64,000 nucleotides of DNA from Bradyrhizobium tropiciagri (GCF_018130505.1 NZ_JAFCKH010000004.1:124001-188000), one strand, 5' to 3'. Positions 37,593-46,183 are shown, numbered from the stretch's first letter. The notes: generated by a model from the sequence alone, not told the origin. Made by a program: numbers and translations.

Positions 37593-37937
37593 ATGATCCG
37601 GAACGGGCTCTATCACATTACCGTCGAATTCCTCGATGGCGTCTCGGGCGGCAACCAGGGCGTCATGGTGGTGCGTGATGGCCAGCTCCGCGGCGGCGAC
37701 TCGTTCTTCTTCGCCCATGGCAGCTACACGGCCGCTGACGGCAAATGGAAGGGGGAGGTCACCAACGAGGAGCACTCGCCGACCTATGGCGAGCGTCCGG
37801 TGTGGGAGCGCAAGGTCGTCACGATAGGATTTACCGGCAGCTATACCGACGAGGCCGCCGAAACCGAAGGCATCGCGCTCGCCGGCAAACAGAGCATCCG
37901 CTTCAGGTCGAAGCTGCGGCTGCTCGTTCCAGACTGA
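37593..37937 (+). CDS. GrlR-like single-domain protein
   Basis: A 114-residue protein that starts directly with the repeat motif IRNGLYHITVEFLDG, followed by GGNQGVMVVRDGQLRGGDSFFFAHGSY, WKGEVTNEEHSPTYGERPVW and a terminal GIALAGKQSIRFRSKLRLL. This is the GrlR fold, a lipocalin-like beta barrel. In enteropathogens GrlR binds and inhibits the type III regulator GrlA; here there is no GrlA or secretion locus. It lies 8 nt before a two-domain paralogue whose C-terminal half it closely resembles. No cysteines or signal peptide. Confidence 0.85.
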   Translation: MIRNGLYHITVEFLDGVSGGNQGVMVVRDGQLRGGDSFFFAHGSYTAADGKWKGEVTNEEHSPTYGERPVWERKVVTIGFTGSYTDEAAETEGIALAGKQSIRFRSKLRLLVPD

Positions 37938-37945
37938 TCGCGCCG

Positions 37946-38641
37946 ATGCGGAACGGGCTCTACAAGGTCGAGGTGACGAGCGGGCGCGGCTTCGGCCGCG
38001 GTGTCGTCGTGGCGCGCGACGGCAGGGTGTTTGGCGGCAACGGCGGCTATGCCTTTGCCGGCGGCGCCGTTGGATCGAGCGAAGAACCCGGTTTCGAGAT
38101 CGCCACCGTGCGGCGGAATATCGGCGGTGATTACCGGCCGATCGACGGTGTGGCGCCCTTCGTCTTGCAGGGACAGCGCGACGCAACGGGCTATCGCCTT
38201 GCTGGAAATACGCCGCTGCTCGGCGGCGAGGTCACGGCCGTCATGAGCGCATTGAGCGAAGACGCGGCGCCGCCGGCGCGCCCGAGCGGCCCTGACGGAA
38301 TCGTCAACGGCCTCTATTCCCTGACCATCCGCATGCTCGACGGCATCGACGGCGGCAACACCGGCCTGATGCTGCTGCACGACGGCAGTATCCGCGGCGG
38401 CGACGCGTATTTCGCCTATCTCGGTGCGTACGAGAGCGCCGGCGGCCGCTGGAAGGGCGAACTGATCAACCACGAGCACACGCCGAGCCAGGGCGAGCGC
38501 CCGGTGTTCGGCGGCAAGGAAGTCGGCATCGGCTTCTCCGGCACCTACGACGTACATGGCGCGATCGGCGAAGCCACCGCGCTCGCCGGCAAGCGCAGCA
38601 TCCGGTTTCATGCGGTGCTCAGGAAACTCGTGACGATCTAG
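37946..38641 (+). CDS. GrlR-like two-domain protein
   Basis: A 231-residue protein with two consecutive related domains. The N-domain (about 1-105) begins MRNGLYKVEVTSGRGFGRGV; the C-domain (about 118-231) begins GIVNGLYSLTIRMLDGIDGG and ends GKRSIRFHAVLRKL. The linker SEDAAPPARPSGPDG is acidic then Pro-rich, matching the two other two-domain paralogues. The N-domain has lost part of the common WKGE/EHTP region. It probably arose by tandem duplication with the single-domain gene just upstream. Role unknown. Confidence 0.85.
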   Translation: MRNGLYKVEVTSGRGFGRGVVVARDGRVFGGNGGYAFAGGAVGSSEEPGFEIATVRRNIGGDYRPIDGVAPFVLQGQRDATGYRLAGNTPLLGGEVTAVMSALSEDAAPPARPSGPDGIVNGLYSLTIRMLDGIDGGNTGLMLLHDGSIRGGDAYFAYLGAYESAGGRWKGELINHEHTPSQGERPVFGGKEVGIGFSGTYDVHGAIGEATALAGKRSIRFHAVLRKLVTI

Positions 38642-38767
38642 CGGTGTTGCGCGCTCTATAGCCATGCGGCGCGCGCAACGGGCCGCGCGGTGGCGAACCG
38701 TCTCGCGCGGTTGCCTTGGGCAGCTCCGCAGCCGATGATGCCGAAAAAGCGGAACAGAGAGGAAGCG

Positions 38768-40432
38768 ATGCGTGGACGCCGTGTGCTGATGGAATCGTTC
38801 GTGTCGCACGGCGTGCGTCATATCTTCGGTAATCCCGGCACCACGGAAACGCCGCTGCTCGACAGCCTGCCGGCATTCCCGCAGCTCGAATACATCATGG
38901 CGCTGCATGAAGGTGTCGCGGTCAGCGCCGCCAGCTTCTATGCGCAGGCGTCGGGGCGCGTCACCGTCGCCAATCTGCACGTCGCTCCCGGCCTCGGCAA
39001 CGGCATCGGCTCGCTCTACGGCGCGCTGAAGGCAAATTCGCCCGTGGTCGTGACAGCCGGTCAGCAGGACACGCGGATGCGGCTCAACAATCCGCTGCTC
39101 GGCCACGACCTCGTCGCAATGGCGGCGCCGGTGACGAAGTGGAGCGTGCAGATCGAGCGCGCCGACGAGATCGCACCGATCATGCGGCGTGCGTTCAAGG
39201 TGGCAACCGACGCGCCGCAGGGCCCGGTGTTCGTCTCGCTGCCGATCGACGTGATGGAACAGGAGACCGCGGTCGATGCGTCGACGCCGGATCGGCTGTG
39301 GCGATCGACGCGCCCTGATCCGGCCGGCATCGAAGCATTGGCCGCGCTGCTGCTGAAGTCGAAAAATCCGGCGATCATCGCAGGCGATGACGTGGCGCGA
39401 TCGGGCGGCGAGCAGGCGCTGGTGGCGCTCGTCGAAGCGATCGGCGCTACCGTGTGGTTCGAAGGGCTGCGGCATCACGCGCCGTTCCCGACCAGCCATC
39501 CGAGCTACCGTCAGTCGCTGCCCGGCGACGCCAGGCAGGTGCGCAAGGCGCTCGGCGATACCGATCTCGTGCTGCTGATCGGCGGACCGTTCTTCGAGGA
39601 CATCTGGTTTGCGCCTGATGGCCATATTCCTGACGGCGCGTCGTTGCTGCAGATCGAATCCTCAGCCGAGCGCCTCGCACTCAACAACCGGCTTGATGCC
39701 GGTATCGTCGGAGATATCGCCGTCAGTCTCAGCGAGCTGACGGAGGCGTTGCGCGCAAAGGCAGGCGCGGACTTCAGGCAGGCAGCGCAGACCCGCAATG
39801 CCGCGCTAGCCGAATTGCAGGCGAGGGAGAAGGAAGCCTATCGCGCGCGCGTCGAGAAAAGCTGGAACCGGCAGCCGAGCTCGATGCCGCGCGTTACCGC
39901 GGAGCTGCGCCGCGGTCTGCCGGACAACGTCGTCATCGTCGATGAAAGCATCACGGCCAGCCTCGATCTGGCGCGGGCCTTCGACTATCGCGGCTTCGGC
40001 GATTATTTCGGCGGTCGCGGCGGCGGCATCGGCCAGGGCATTGCCGGCGCGATCGGCGTCAAGGTCGCGATGCCGGATCGTCCGGTCGTCGCGATCTCCG
40101 GCGACGGCTCGGCGATGTATGCGATCCAGGCGTTGTGGACCGCCGCGCACCACAAGCTTGCAATCGTGTTCGTGGTGCTTGCGAACCGCGAGTACCGCAT
40201 CCTCAAGCACAATGTGGACGTCTGGCGCCAGAACTTCGAAGCCGGCACCCAGCATCCGTATCAGAACATGGATATCACCGGTCCGTCGCTCGACTTCGTG
40301 CATCTCGCAGCCGGCATGGGTGTCGAGGCGGTCAGGGTCGAGCAGGCCGACGACATCGCCGGCGCAGTTGCAACGGCTGTCGCGGCGCAGCGGCCGTACC
40401 TCGTCGAGATCGCAATCGAAGGAAAGCGCTAG
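38768..40432 (+). CDS. Thiamine diphosphate-dependent enzyme (benzoylformate decarboxylase/acetolactate synthase-like)
   Basis: A 554-residue ThDP enzyme. The N-terminal Pyr domain has the catalytic Glu in MALHEGVAVSAASFYAQASG and GNPGTTETPLLDS. The C-terminal PP domain has GDGSAMYAIQALWTAAHH leading to the Asn of the GDG-x(n)-N metal motif (LANREYRIL). Such enzymes decarboxylate 2-keto acids or ligate aldehydes. It shares a message with an SDR gene 9 nt later, suggesting aldehyde or ketol formation and then oxidoreduction. The benzoylformate decarboxylase label is one plausible subfamily only. ATG 38768 has AGAGAGGA upstream. Confidence 0.88.
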   Translation: MRGRRVLMESFVSHGVRHIFGNPGTTETPLLDSLPAFPQLEYIMALHEGVAVSAASFYAQASGRVTVANLHVAPGLGNGIGSLYGALKANSPVVVTAGQQDTRMRLNNPLLGHDLVAMAAPVTKWSVQIERADEIAPIMRRAFKVATDAPQGPVFVSLPIDVMEQETAVDASTPDRLWRSTRPDPAGIEALAALLLKSKNPAIIAGDDVARSGGEQALVALVEAIGATVWFEGLRHHAPFPTSHPSYRQSLPGDARQVRKALGDTDLVLLIGGPFFEDIWFAPDGHIPDGASLLQIESSAERLALNNRLDAGIVGDIAVSLSELTEALRAKAGADFRQAAQTRNAALAELQAREKEAYRARVEKSWNRQPSSMPRVTAELRRGLPDNVVIVDESITASLDLARAFDYRGFGDYFGGRGGGIGQGIAGAIGVKVAMPDRPVVAISGDGSAMYAIQALWTAAHHKLAIVFVVLANREYRILKHNVDVWRQNFEAGTQHPYQNMDITGPSLDFVHLAAGMGVEAVRVEQADDIAGAVATAVAAQRPYLVEIAIEGKR

Positions 40433-40441
40433 GAGTTTCTC

Positions 40442-41212
40442 ATGGCAGGCATTCTGGACGGCAAGGCCGCATTGGTGACGGGCGGCGGCTCCGGCATCGG
40501 CCGGGCGACCGCGATCGCGATGGCGCGCGAAGGCGCGCGCGTCGCGGTGTCCGACCTCTCGAAGGAGGGGATCGAGGAAACGGTCGCGCTGATCAACGCC
40601 GCCGGCGGCCAGTCGATCGCGATCCAGGGCGATGTCACCGACGAGGCTCATGTCGCGAACATGGTAGCGCGCACGGTTGCCGCGTTCGGGCGCATCGATT
40701 GCGCATTCAACAATGCCGGCGTGGCCGGACGCTCCGTCGGCCCGCCCGGCCAGCGCATTCACGAACTCACGCAGGCATCCGTGGCCAAGATGTTCTCGGT
40801 GAACCTGATGGGCGTGTTCCTGTGCCTGAAGTACGAGGTCGCACAGATGCTCAAGCAGGGGGGCGGCGGCGCGATCGTCAACACCGCCTCGATCGCCGGT
40901 CTGATCGGCCTCGCGACGTCGGGCCATTATGTCGCGACCAAGCACGGTGTCGTCGGGCTGACCAAGAGCGCGGCGATCGAATATGCCCAGGACGGCATCC
41001 GCGTGAATTGCGTCAATCCCGGATACATCAAGACGCCGATGACCAAGGAGACGATGGACGAACGATACGACGAGATCATCGCCAAGGTGCCGGTGCGCCG
41101 GCTTGGCGTGCCCGAAGAGATCGCGGAAGCCGTGGTGTGGATGTGCTCGGACAAGGCGTCCTTCATGACGGGCGCCTCAAATGTGGTCGACGGCGGCTAC
41201 AGCGCGGCCTGA
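40442..41212 (+). CDS. Short-chain dehydrogenase/reductase
   Basis: A classical SDR of 256 residues: cofactor motif TGGGSGIG near residue 15, NNAG near 91, catalytic Ser in NTASIAG, Tyr and Lys in HYVATKHG, and the PG segment NPGYIKTPM. Asp38 at the end of beta-2 (VSDLS) favours NAD(H). AGGAG lies before the ATG, overlapping the end of the ThDP gene, so the two are coupled and probably act on the same substrate series. Confidence 0.93.
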   Translation: MAGILDGKAALVTGGGSGIGRATAIAMAREGARVAVSDLSKEGIEETVALINAAGGQSIAIQGDVTDEAHVANMVARTVAAFGRIDCAFNNAGVAGRSVGPPGQRIHELTQASVAKMFSVNLMGVFLCLKYEVAQMLKQGGGGAIVNTASIAGLIGLATSGHYVATKHGVVGLTKSAAIEYAQDGIRVNCVNPGYIKTPMTKETMDERYDEIIAKVPVRRLGVPEEIAEAVVWMCSDKASFMTGASNVVDGGYSAA

Positions 41213-41224
41213 AACGCGTGGGCT

Positions 41225-41905
41225 CTAGACCCGCCCGTTCACCGGCAGCAGCGCGCCGGTGACCGCGCTGGCGGCGTCGCTGGCGAGGAACAGGATGACG
41301 TCGGCGAGCTCCTTCGGCGTCACCCATTTGGAGACGTCGGCCTTCGGCATCGCGGCGCGGTTGGCTGCGGTGTCGATGATCGAGGGCAGCACGGCGTTCA
41401 CCGTAACCTTGCCCTTGAGCTCCGCGGCGAGCGACTCGGTGAGGCGGTGCACGCCGGCCTTCGAAGCGGCGTAGGGGCCCATGCCGGACGCCGCCTGCAA
41501 GGCGCCGAGTGCGCCGATATTGATGATGCGCCCGGCGCCGCTCCTGGTCAGGTGCGGGATCGCGGCCTGCGACGTGTTCAGCGCCGTCATCACGTTCATC
41601 GCGTACATGCGCTGCCACGTCCTGGGATCGCCGTCGGTGACGGCTTCGAAGGTGAAGCCGCCGGCGATGTTGATCAACCCGTCGAGCCGGCCGAAATGCG
41701 CGGCCGCCTTGTCGATCGCCGCCTTGGCCTGCACGGCGTCCGTGAGGTCGGCGCCGCCGAGTTCGATGCGCTCCGCCGTCGCCGCGGCTGACGATGCGGC
41801 GTGATCGATGCCCGCGACGCGCGCGCCGCGCGCAAGCGCTTCGTCGGCGACCACCTTGCCGAGCGCGCCGAGGGCGCCGGTGATGACGATGGCTTTTCCG
41901 TTCAT
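41225..41905 (-). CDS. Short-chain dehydrogenase/reductase
   Basis: A 226-residue SDR with TGALGALG as the glycine-rich motif, NIAGG in place of the usual NNAG, and Tyr/Lys in GPYAASKAGVHRL. Asp34 (GIDHA) suggests NAD. It converges with the previous SDR, with only 12 nt between stops, but the two sequences are not close copies. Substrate unknown. Confidence 0.93.
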   Translation of the reverse strand: MNGKAIVITGALGALGKVVADEALARGARVAGIDHAASSAAATAERIELGGADLTDAVQAKAAIDKAAAHFGRLDGLINIAGGFTFEAVTDGDPRTWQRMYAMNVMTALNTSQAAIPHLTRSGAGRIINIGALGALQAASGMGPYAASKAGVHRLTESLAAELKGKVTVNAVLPSIIDTAANRAAMPKADVSKWVTPKELADVILFLASDAASAVTGALLPVNGRV

Positions 41906-42028
41906 GGTGGTCTCCGTGACAGCAAATGGCAGCGCCCACTATGATCAGGCGGAATTCATTTGCAATGCTGCGAATTTCGCGCCGTAGTACGGGTGTTGTT
42001 CAATTCATTCGCGCAAAGGATGTTTGCG

Positions 42029-42736
42029 ATGGCGACTTCCAGGACATGCGAAACACATCCCGAACTCGTCAGGTTCCAGCACGAGATGCCGCATCTGGCG
42101 GAAGCGCTCAAGCGCGAGCGCAAGATCAAGGTCGTTGCGCTGGGATCATCATCGACCGCGGGAGCTGATCGTATTCTGCCGTTTCCGCCGCGGCTGGAGA
42201 TGGCGTGGCGAAGCCAGAAGCCGACCTTCGGCCGGATGATCGACGTCATCAACCGCGGCATCGGCGGGCAGGAGGCGCCGGAAGAATTCTCGCGCATCGA
42301 AGCCGATGTCATCGCCGAGGCACCCGTCATGGTGATCTGGCAGGTGGGCACCAACGCCGTATACCGGAACTACAATTTCGATCAGGTGCAGGCGACGTTC
42401 GCGGCAGGGCTCGACGTGCTGACCGGGCTTCCGATCGACGTCGTCGTGATGGACTCGCAATACACACAGGCAATCATCGGCACGCCTGACCTGCTCAAGC
42501 TCGCCAACCAGTTCATGTCGATGATTGCCGAGGTCGCCGCAGACCGGAGGGTCAACTTGTTCCGTCGCTTTGCGTTGATGAAGCAATGGGTCGATACGGG
42601 CGTTCAGCTTTCTGAACTCGATGACGGTGCGCCGGAGCATCTTCATACGAGCGAGTGGGCGACCGATTGCGTGACCCAGGCGTTGCTCGGCGCAATCAAC
42701 GAGGCGGTGGCACGCACCGTGATCGCACAAGGCTGA
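42029..42736 (+). CDS. SGNH/GDSL-type hydrolase
   Basis: A 235-residue esterase-like protein. Block I is VVALGSSSTAG (nucleophile Ser in GSSSTAG rather than GDSL), block III-like IWQVGTNAVYRN supplies the oxyanion Asn, and a late DGAPEHLHTSEW segment could carry the Asp-x-x-His pair. AAAGGA lies 8 nt before the ATG at 42029. No signal peptide is predicted with this start. It diverges from the SDR gene at 41905. Likely an acyl or acetyl esterase. Confidence 0.85.
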   Translation: MATSRTCETHPELVRFQHEMPHLAEALKRERKIKVVALGSSSTAGADRILPFPPRLEMAWRSQKPTFGRMIDVINRGIGGQEAPEEFSRIEADVIAEAPVMVIWQVGTNAVYRNYNFDQVQATFAAGLDVLTGLPIDVVVMDSQYTQAIIGTPDLLKLANQFMSMIAEVAADRRVNLFRRFALMKQWVDTGVQLSELDDGAPEHLHTSEWATDCVTQALLGAINEAVARTVIAQG

Positions 42737-42759
42737 ATACGTAAGGCTGACTACGTAAG
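42732..42759. repeat. 14-bp tandem duplication at the end of the SGNH gene
   Basis: GCTGAATACGTAAG is followed at once by GCTGACTACGTAAG (one mismatch), and a partial third ACTACG follows. The first copy contains the TGA stop codon, so the repeat straddles the gene end. Confidence 0.7.
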
Positions 42760-42862
42760 ACTACGGGGGTGGCCATGTTCGATAAAATTTGCGGCAGTTC
42801 TGTAAGTCGATTGCAGAATCCTTTCCTTAGAAGCGGACTCGGATCAAGGTAGGGGTTTGCGA

Positions 42863-43066
42863 ATGGGAAATCTTCCGGATCACGGTTTACCGCTCGTTCA
42901 GCTTAAGGAGCAGCGGCGCGATCTCGTGGTGGCGTTGCAGAATCGCAAGGGGCCGGTGAGCAGCTGGGAGTTGATGCAGATCGCAGCAATCCAGCAGGCG
43001 ATCTCGGCGTTCGAGGACGTGATTGCCGATCTCGATGCGGAGCTCGAGCTCGAAGCTGCTGCTTAA
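42863..43066 (+). CDS. Small coiled-coil hypothetical protein
   Basis: A 67-residue, mostly helical protein (QLKEQRRDLVVALQNRKGPVSS; EDVIADLDAELELEAAA) with heptad-like spacing. AGGGG precedes the ATG at 42863. No family is certain. It converges with the phosphatase gene, only 10 nt between stops. The acidic C-terminus suggests a protein-binding adapter, which is inference. Confidence 0.7.
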   Translation: MGNLPDHGLPLVQLKEQRRDLVVALQNRKGPVSSWELMQIAAIQQAISAFEDVIADLDAELELEAAA

Positions 43067-43076
43067 CGAGCGTTAA

Positions 43077-43820
43077 TCACGCCTGCAGATAGCGGCCTTC
43101 AAACGCCTTGCGCTCGGCCGGTCCAAGCCCGAGCCCGTCGCGGAAATACCCGTCGAGGCTGCCATAGTCGGCATCAACGGCCTCGAATGCAGCATTCAGG
43201 AACGCCGCCTGAACGGTACCGAGCACCTGCTTCACCTCATCGGGAAGGTCGGTGCTGTGGGCCGGATCGCGCTTGTAGAACTGGTTGGTGAGCAGGTAGT
43301 CCTCGGCGATCACCTCGGTAGGCACGCCGAGCGCGTGCAGGATCAGCGCACAGGCAAAGCCGGTGCGGTCCTTGCCGGCGGTGCAGTGGATCACCAGGGG
43401 CGCGCGATCCTCGAGCATGTGGGCGAACAGCGTGCGGTAGCGCTCCGTGTTGTCCTGCACGTAGCCGCGATAGGAGTCCCGCATCACGTCGACCGCATCG
43501 TCCTTCGACAGGTCCCGCGTTGCGGCGATCGCGCGCAGCGCAGCCACGACGGTCGGCTCGACTGGGAGCGAGTGCACCGTGACGTCGCTCATCCCGCACA
43601 GCGCTTCGGCCCGCTCATTGACTCCGCGGAAATCGAACGCGCTCTTGACTCCGAGTCCGCGCACCACGGTGACGTCCTGTTCGGTGAGATGGGCAAGATG
43701 GTTGGAGCGGAAGATCTGCCGCCAGCGCACCGTGCGCCCGTCCTGGGTGCGGTAGCCGCCGAGGTCGCGAAAGTTGCTGGCGCCGGCGAGGTTGAGATGA
43801 CGGGCTGGGGCTTCGGACAT
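43077..43820 (-). CDS. Tyrosine-protein phosphatase (IphP/atypical DSP-like)
   Basis: A 247-residue phosphatase with signature HCTAGKDRTG (Cys146, Arg152), plus the N-terminal SNFRDLGGYRT block and the DFRGVNERAEALCG block of the IphP/LipA-like subfamily. These act on phosphotyrosine, phosphoinositide or related substrates. No signal peptide. It diverges from the small lysozyme-inhibitor-like gene across 94 nt. Confidence 0.94.
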   Translation of the reverse strand: MSEAPARHLNLAGASNFRDLGGYRTQDGRTVRWRQIFRSNHLAHLTEQDVTVVRGLGVKSAFDFRGVNERAEALCGMSDVTVHSLPVEPTVVAALRAIAATRDLSKDDAVDVMRDSYRGYVQDNTERYRTLFAHMLEDRAPLVIHCTAGKDRTGFACALILHALGVPTEVIAEDYLLTNQFYKRDPAHSTDLPDEVKQVLGTVQAAFLNAAFEAVDADYGSLDGYFRDGLGLGPAERKAFEGRYLQA

Positions 43821-43914
43821 GGGACGGGCCTGTTGCAGCGGACGAGGTCTTGGCGCACGACTTGATGCACGACGGGCGCAGACAGGTCTATAACGGGCGC
43901 GTGAGGGGGAGAAT

Positions 43915-44223
43915 ATGACTTATCGCGGGATCGCCATTGCCGGGTGTGCAATTCTTTTCGGCCTCATCGGTTCCTCGGCGGCATCGGCGCAATCCGCCTT
44001 CCGGAATTATCGCTGCGCCGACGGCACCCAGTTCATTGCATTGTTCACTGGGGTCACGCGCGCGAACCTGCAGCTCGACGGCAAGGCGGTGCTGCTGAAG
44101 AAGCGGTTCTCGCTGACCGGTGCGCGCTATAGCGGTAGCGGGGTCTCGCTCCAGATCAGCCGGGCCGGGTTGGTCCGCCTGAAGCACGGCAAGCAGCCGT
44201 GGACGGCTTGCGATCTGGCTTGA
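43915..44223 (+). CDS. MliC-like lysozyme inhibitor domain protein
   Basis: A 102-residue exported protein with a signal peptide (1-26, SAASAQ). The mature domain follows the MliC/PliC pattern: FRNYRCADGTQFIALFTG, LDGKAVLLKKR, GARYSGSGVSLQISRAGL and a terminal Cys giving one disulphide. MliC-family proteins protect peptidoglycan from C-type lysozymes. No lipobox, so probably a soluble periplasmic form. GAGGGGGA precedes the ATG. Confidence 0.82.
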   Translation: MTYRGIAIAGCAILFGLIGSSAASAQSAFRNYRCADGTQFIALFTGVTRANLQLDGKAVLLKKRFSLTGARYSGSGVSLQISRAGLVRLKHGKQPWTACDLA

Positions 44224-44235
44224 AACGAACGGCCA

Positions 44236-44270
44236 TGAAAAAAGGGTCGAAACGCTTGGTTCCGACCCTT
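44236..44270 (-). terminator. Rho-independent terminator between the MliC-like gene and gstI
   Basis: Stem AAGGGTCG (44242-44249) pairs with CGACCCTT (44263-44270). On the minus strand it is followed by a run of T encoded by AAAAAA at about 44238-44243. It lies 59 nt past the gstI-like stop and just after the plus-strand MliC-like gene. Confidence 0.75.
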
Positions 44271-44328
44271 CGCTACTGTTCTGACGCCGTCTGACGCTGG
44301 TGCGTCCCGTCCCACTGCTGCATCGGCA

Positions 44329-44529
44329 TCAGTGATCGCGGCCCGGCTTGGCTTCGTCGATGGCGGCCTGATGGTACCAGCTCTCGCTGCAGATGCTGGT
44401 TTCGACATGGGCGGGCAGATCGAGCGGCGCCCGTGTTTCGCCGAAGCGGCGCCCGCCAAGCGCAGCGCGGCCCCCGGCCGGGAATTGATAGATCTTGGCA
44501 GATCCCTGATTTTGGCCCGTGGTGATCAT
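44329..44529 (-). CDS. gstI: DUF2735 protein, GstI-like inhibitor of glutamine synthetase II expression
   Basis: A 66-residue protein with the DUF2735 signature SAKIYQFPAGGRAALGGRRF (residues 10-29) and a C-terminal CSESWYHQAAIDEAK block. In Rhizobium leguminosarum the homologous GstI is transcribed divergently from glnII and blocks glnII translation under nitrogen sufficiency. The same divergent arrangement, size and sequence are seen here, so the same role is likely. GGAG precedes the ATG. The terminator downstream is clear. Confidence 0.85.
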   Translation of the reverse strand: MITTGQNQGSAKIYQFPAGGRAALGGRRFGETRAPLDLPAHVETSICSESWYHQAAIDEAKPGRDH

Positions 44530-44670
44530 CCTGGAAGTCTCCTTGGCCGGAACGCGAGCCTCCATGCTGCGCCCGACTCCTTCGCGTGTGGTTACCGGCC
44601 TTTTGATATTGGCCGGCGCCCGGCAGGGTGCAAGTTGACCAAGAAGAAGGCAGTGTCTGTCTAATCCTTG

Positions 44671-44688
44671 TGCAAATGCCGGTTTGCA
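44671..44688. promoter_or_regulatory. Candidate NtrC-type palindrome
   Basis: TGCAAA-TGCCGG-TTTGCA has perfect 6-bp arms. Its outer TGCA ends resemble those of NtrC sites, whose usual form is TGCAC...GTGCA, but the spacing is one base longer than the enteric consensus. It lies 142 bp from gstI and about 277 bp upstream of the glnII promoter, suited to activating one and repressing the other. Confidence 0.4.
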
Positions 44689-44964
44689 TCCTGCGAGGCA
44701 GCAAGCACCTGACCAACGCTTGAGCGGCCGTGATGGTTGCTGGCGGCGGGCCTCGGGGGCGCAAACTGTCACGTGACCGTGCCGCAGCTTTAATCGGAGA
44801 GGCCGGTTGGTTGCGGATTTGCCGGAGAATCGGGCGGTCGGCGGCTGCCGAAAGCGGATTCCGGCTGCCCCCGACGCATGCCAGCCGCGCTCCTTTGTCG
44901 CAGCAGAAAATGCGATGTCCGCTGTGGACATCCGCGGAAAGGCTGGGTGCCGCAGTGCAGCGAC

Positions 44965-44980
44965 TGGCATTTTAATTGCT
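44965..44980 (+). promoter_or_regulatory. Sigma-54 promoter of glnII
   Basis: TGGCATTTTAATTGCT has GG and GC elements at the exact -24/-12 spacing and matches TGGCAC-N5-TTGCT at all but one base of the two conserved blocks. It is 94 nt upstream of the glnII ATG, leaving a leader of about 80 nt in which GstI could act on translation. Confidence 0.85.
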
Positions 44981-45073
44981 TAGAAGGATGCGGCCGATGG
45001 TGGCCGGGTACGCGTGGGGCGGCCGACTGGCTTTCGGTTCCTCGCGGTTTTGCATCATCAACAGAGAGGTTCA

Positions 45074-46108
45074 ATGACCAAGTACAAGCTCGAGTATATC
45101 TGGCTCGACGGATATACCCCGACGCCGAACCTGCGCGGCAAGACGCAGATCAAGGAGTTCGCGTCGTTCCCGACCCTCGAGCAGCTTCCGCTGTGGGGCT
45201 TTGACGGTTCGTCCACCCAGCAGGCTGAAGGCCACAGCTCTGACTGCGTGCTGAAACCGGTCGCCTGCTATCCCGACGCCGCGCGCGAGAACGGCGTGCT
45301 GGTGATGTGCGAAGTCATGATGCCCGACGGCAAGACCCCGCATGCGTCCAACAAGCGCGCCACCATCCTGGATGACGACGGCGCCTGGTTCGGTTTCGAG
45401 CAGGAATACTTCTTCTACAAGGACGGCCGTCCGCTCGGCTTCCCGGAGGAGGGTTATCCGGCGCCGCAGGGCCCGTACTACACCGGCGTCGGCTACAAGA
45501 ACGTCGGCAGCGTCGCCCGCAAGATCGTGGAAGAGCATCTCAACCTCTGCCTCGCCGCCGGCATCAACCACGAAGGCATCAACGCCGAGGTGGCCAAGGG
45601 CCAGTGGGAATTCCAGATCTTCGGCAAGGGCTCCAAGACCGCCGCCGACCAGATGTGGATGGCCCGCTACCTGATGCTGCGCCTCACCGAGAGCTACGGC
45701 ATCGACATCGAATTCCACTGCAAGCCGCTCGGCGACACCGACTGGAACGGCTCCGGCATGCACGCCAACTTCTCGACCAAGTACATGCGCGAAGTCGGCG
45801 GCAAGGAGTATTTCGAGAAGCTGATGTCGGCCTTCGAGAAGAACCTCATGGACCACATCGCCGTCTACGGCCCCGACAACGACAAGCGTCTGACCGGCAA
45901 GCACGAGACCGCGCCCTGGAACAAGTTCAGCCATGGCGTGGCCGATCGCGGCGCTTCGATCCGCGTGCCGCACTCCTTCGTCAACAACAGCTACAAGGGC
46001 TATCTGGAAGACCGCCGTCCGAACTCGCAAGGCGACCCCTACCAGATCGCTTCGCAAATCCTGAAGACGATCTCCGAGGTCCCGACCGGCGCGAAGGCTG
46101 CAGCCTAA
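45074..46108 (+). CDS. glnII: Glutamine synthetase type II
   Basis: A 344-residue eukaryotic-type GS, joining ammonia and glutamate with ATP. YIWLDGYTPTPNLRGKTQI at the N-terminus, LPLWGFDGSSTQQAEG, the catalytic WFGFEQEYFFYKDGRPLGFP and NGSGMHANFSTKYMREVGG blocks are intact. It lacks the adenylylation loop of GSI, so control is transcriptional and translational. Strong AGAGAGG ribosome site. Transcribed from a sigma-54 promoter and paired with gstI, as in other rhizobia. Confidence 0.98.
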   Translation: MTKYKLEYIWLDGYTPTPNLRGKTQIKEFASFPTLEQLPLWGFDGSSTQQAEGHSSDCVLKPVACYPDAARENGVLVMCEVMMPDGKTPHASNKRATILDDDGAWFGFEQEYFFYKDGRPLGFPEEGYPAPQGPYYTGVGYKNVGSVARKIVEEHLNLCLAAGINHEGINAEVAKGQWEFQIFGKGSKTAADQMWMARYLMLRLTESYGIDIEFHCKPLGDTDWNGSGMHANFSTKYMREVGGKEYFEKLMSAFEKNLMDHIAVYGPDNDKRLTGKHETAPWNKFSHGVADRGASIRVPHSFVNNSYKGYLEDRRPNSQGDPYQIASQILKTISEVPTGAKAAA

Positions 46109-46146
46109 GCGTCCTCCCGGACCCCTTCGGGGGACCCGCAAATCCA

Positions 46147-46183
46147 GTCCGTCAGGGCGAAAGCTCTGGCGGACTTTTGCGTT
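46147..46183 (+). terminator. Rho-independent terminator of glnII
   Basis: GTCCGTCAGGGC pairs with GCTCTGGCGGAC across a GAAA loop (12 bp with two G-U pairs), followed by TTTTGCGTTTT. It begins 39 nt after the glnII stop. Confidence 0.9.

Larger units (their letters stand above)
44530..45073. promoter_or_regulatory. 544-bp gstI-glnII regulatory region
   Basis: This long non-coding interval separates divergent gstI and glnII. It holds the sigma-54 promoter at 44965-44980, a symmetric TGCAAA-N6-TTTGCA site at 44671-44688 and a GTCACGTGAC palindrome near 44767. I see no credible gene in it. Nitrogen control through NtrC is expected here from rhizobial precedents. The distance allows looping from a distal enhancer. 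Confidence 0.65.

Noticed and set aside
44671-44688. Sigma-54 promoter for gstI on the minus strand
   Set aside because: I searched the gap for the reverse GG-N10-GC pattern near gstI and found no acceptable match; only the glnII-directed promoter is clear.
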